DNA of 6,483 bases, from assembly GCA_003152955.1 (NCBI GenBank), contig PMBQ01000208.1:9507-15989 (forward strand). The letters run 5' to 3'. The stretch is from Candidatus Bathyarchaeota archaeon (GTDB taxonomy: Archaea; Thermoproteota; Bathyarchaeia; 40CM-2-53-6; FEN-987). The position numbers and the translations under genes were made by a program. The notes beneath the pieces are model-generated. The model had not been told where the DNA came from and did no database searches. It worked only from the letters and a program-made list of their open reading frames with translations. This document shows, piece after piece, positions 5,973 through 6,483 of this stretch (position 1 is its first letter; every line of letters begins with the position of its first letter).

Positions 5973-6483
5973 TTGCTCAACGACTTCAACCTAATCATCT
6001 CCACGAGCAGGGGTAACGAGAGGAATACCTGCAGCGAGATGTGGTATCTTCTCGGTGAGGTTGGTGATCGTGGCTCGACTATCGAAACAACCTCTGTTAT
6101 TGGTTTGGTTGTTGCCAGGACAAAACTTGATCCAATCAAGGCCATCCGAGATTTGCGGGCCCTCTTGAAGGAGAGACCTTGGGAGTTCAAGTACACGTTG
6201 AAGTTGGTTCCAATTCAGCGGATTGTCGAAGCTCAAATACAATCGATTGAGCAAGCTGCTCTCGACATTGCGAATAGTATTGGGCAGAAAGATAAGTTCA
6301 GGATAACTGTCGAGAAACGGCACACGGGTCTTTCAAGCAAGACCATCATCGACACCGTTGCAAAGCGCATAGCGCGGACTGTTGACCTCGATTCCCCAGA
6401 TAGAATATTAATGATTGAGATACTCGGTGAACTAGCTGGTCTATCTCTGATTGAGCCTGAGGACGTATTATCAGTGGAGCGCG
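5973..6483 (+). CDS. tan1: Tan1-like THUMP-domain protein (tRNA acetylation partner), 3' end cut by window
   Basis: The open frame runs to the right edge (170 residues visible, no stop). The N-terminus NDFNLIISTSRGNE (3-16) and WYLLGEVGD (24-32) is typical of the COG1818 proteins. A THUMP domain follows, with KERPWEFKYTLKLVPIQ (66-82), FRITVEKRHT (109-118), KTIIDTVAKRI (123-133), the VDLDSPDRILMIEILG segment (137-152) and LSLIEPEDVLSV (157-168). THUMP domains bind the tRNA acceptor stem; in yeast Tan1 presents tRNA to the acetyltransferase Kre33 for ac4C12, and archaea have a TmcA/Nat10-type enzyme. That role here is inferred from the family. Start: there is no ATG; TTG at 5973 with GGTG 6 bases upstream gives the family N-terminus, and GTG at 5964 is an alternative adding three residues. 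Only a few C-terminal residues are probably missing. Confidence 0.88.
   Translation, partial: MLNDFNLIISTSRGNERNTCSEMWYLLGEVGDRGSTIETTSVIGLVVARTKLDPIKAIRDLRALLKERPWEFKYTLKLVPIQRIVEAQIQSIEQAALDIANSIGQKDKFRITVEKRHTGLSSKTIIDTVAKRIARTVDLDSPDRILMIEILGELAGLSLIEPEDVLSVER

Noticed and set aside
5930..6323. Minus-strand open frames of 88 and 110 residues
   Set aside because: Antisense to the Tan1-like reading frame, whose THUMP motifs are clear; the translations show no family features.
1..6483. tRNA/rRNA genes, CRISPR repeats, transposon ends or attachment sites
   Set aside because: No T-arm/anticodon-arm pattern in the intergenic parts, no regularly spaced repeats, no transposase or integrase motifs, and the genes are ordinary chromosomal housekeeping families.

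Overview
The window looks like chromosomal DNA of an archaeon. It carries ABCE1/Rli1, a stand-alone GPN-loop GTPase, a single-domain YrdC-type Sua5, a Tan1-type THUMP protein and a CinA-like protein without the PncC domain. Candidate promoters are TATA-like boxes about 25 nt before plausible transcript starts. Gene content and the short zinc-ribbon protein ending in a Trp/Lys-rich tail suggest the TACK side (Bathyarchaeia/Nitrososphaeria-like). That placement is an inference; no rRNA or marker tree is available here. There is no sign of phage, transposon, CRISPR or plasmid functions, and I see no tRNA or rRNA gene.

Layout. Six genes lie head to tail on the minus strand, read from right to left: isoaspartyl peptidase/L-asparaginase (5193-4234), a previously easy-to-miss 33-residue acidic mini-gene (4104-4003), ABCE1 (3925-2147), a 76-residue zinc-ribbon protein (2105-1875), a CinA-like nucleotide-binding protein (start at 1777 preferred, to 965) and a GPN-loop GTPase (783-19). 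A divergent intergenic region (5194-5305) separates them from two plus-strand genes. These are Sua5/TsaC-type threonylcarbamoyl-AMP synthase (5306-5926) and a Tan1-like THUMP protein (from 5973, cut by the right edge).

Function. The common thread is translation. ABCE1 splits ribosomes after termination; Sua5 makes the activated intermediate for t6A37 on tRNA; Tan1 is the tRNA-binding partner for ac4C formation on tRNA; GPN GTPases are linked in eukaryotes to RNA polymerase assembly. The isoaspartyl peptidase handles damaged or isomerised Asp/Asn peptides, and the CinA-like protein belongs to a nucleotide/NAD-related family.

The most novel item is the acidic mini-gene just upstream of ABCE1. 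It has a Shine-Dalgarno-like GGAGAT 7 nt before a TTG start, a TATA-like box at the expected distance, and two tandem WGEDE units. The DNA copies of those units differ mainly at third codon positions, which argues for real coding. The ABCE1 leader also holds two small inverted repeats, one of which could hide its ribosome binding site.
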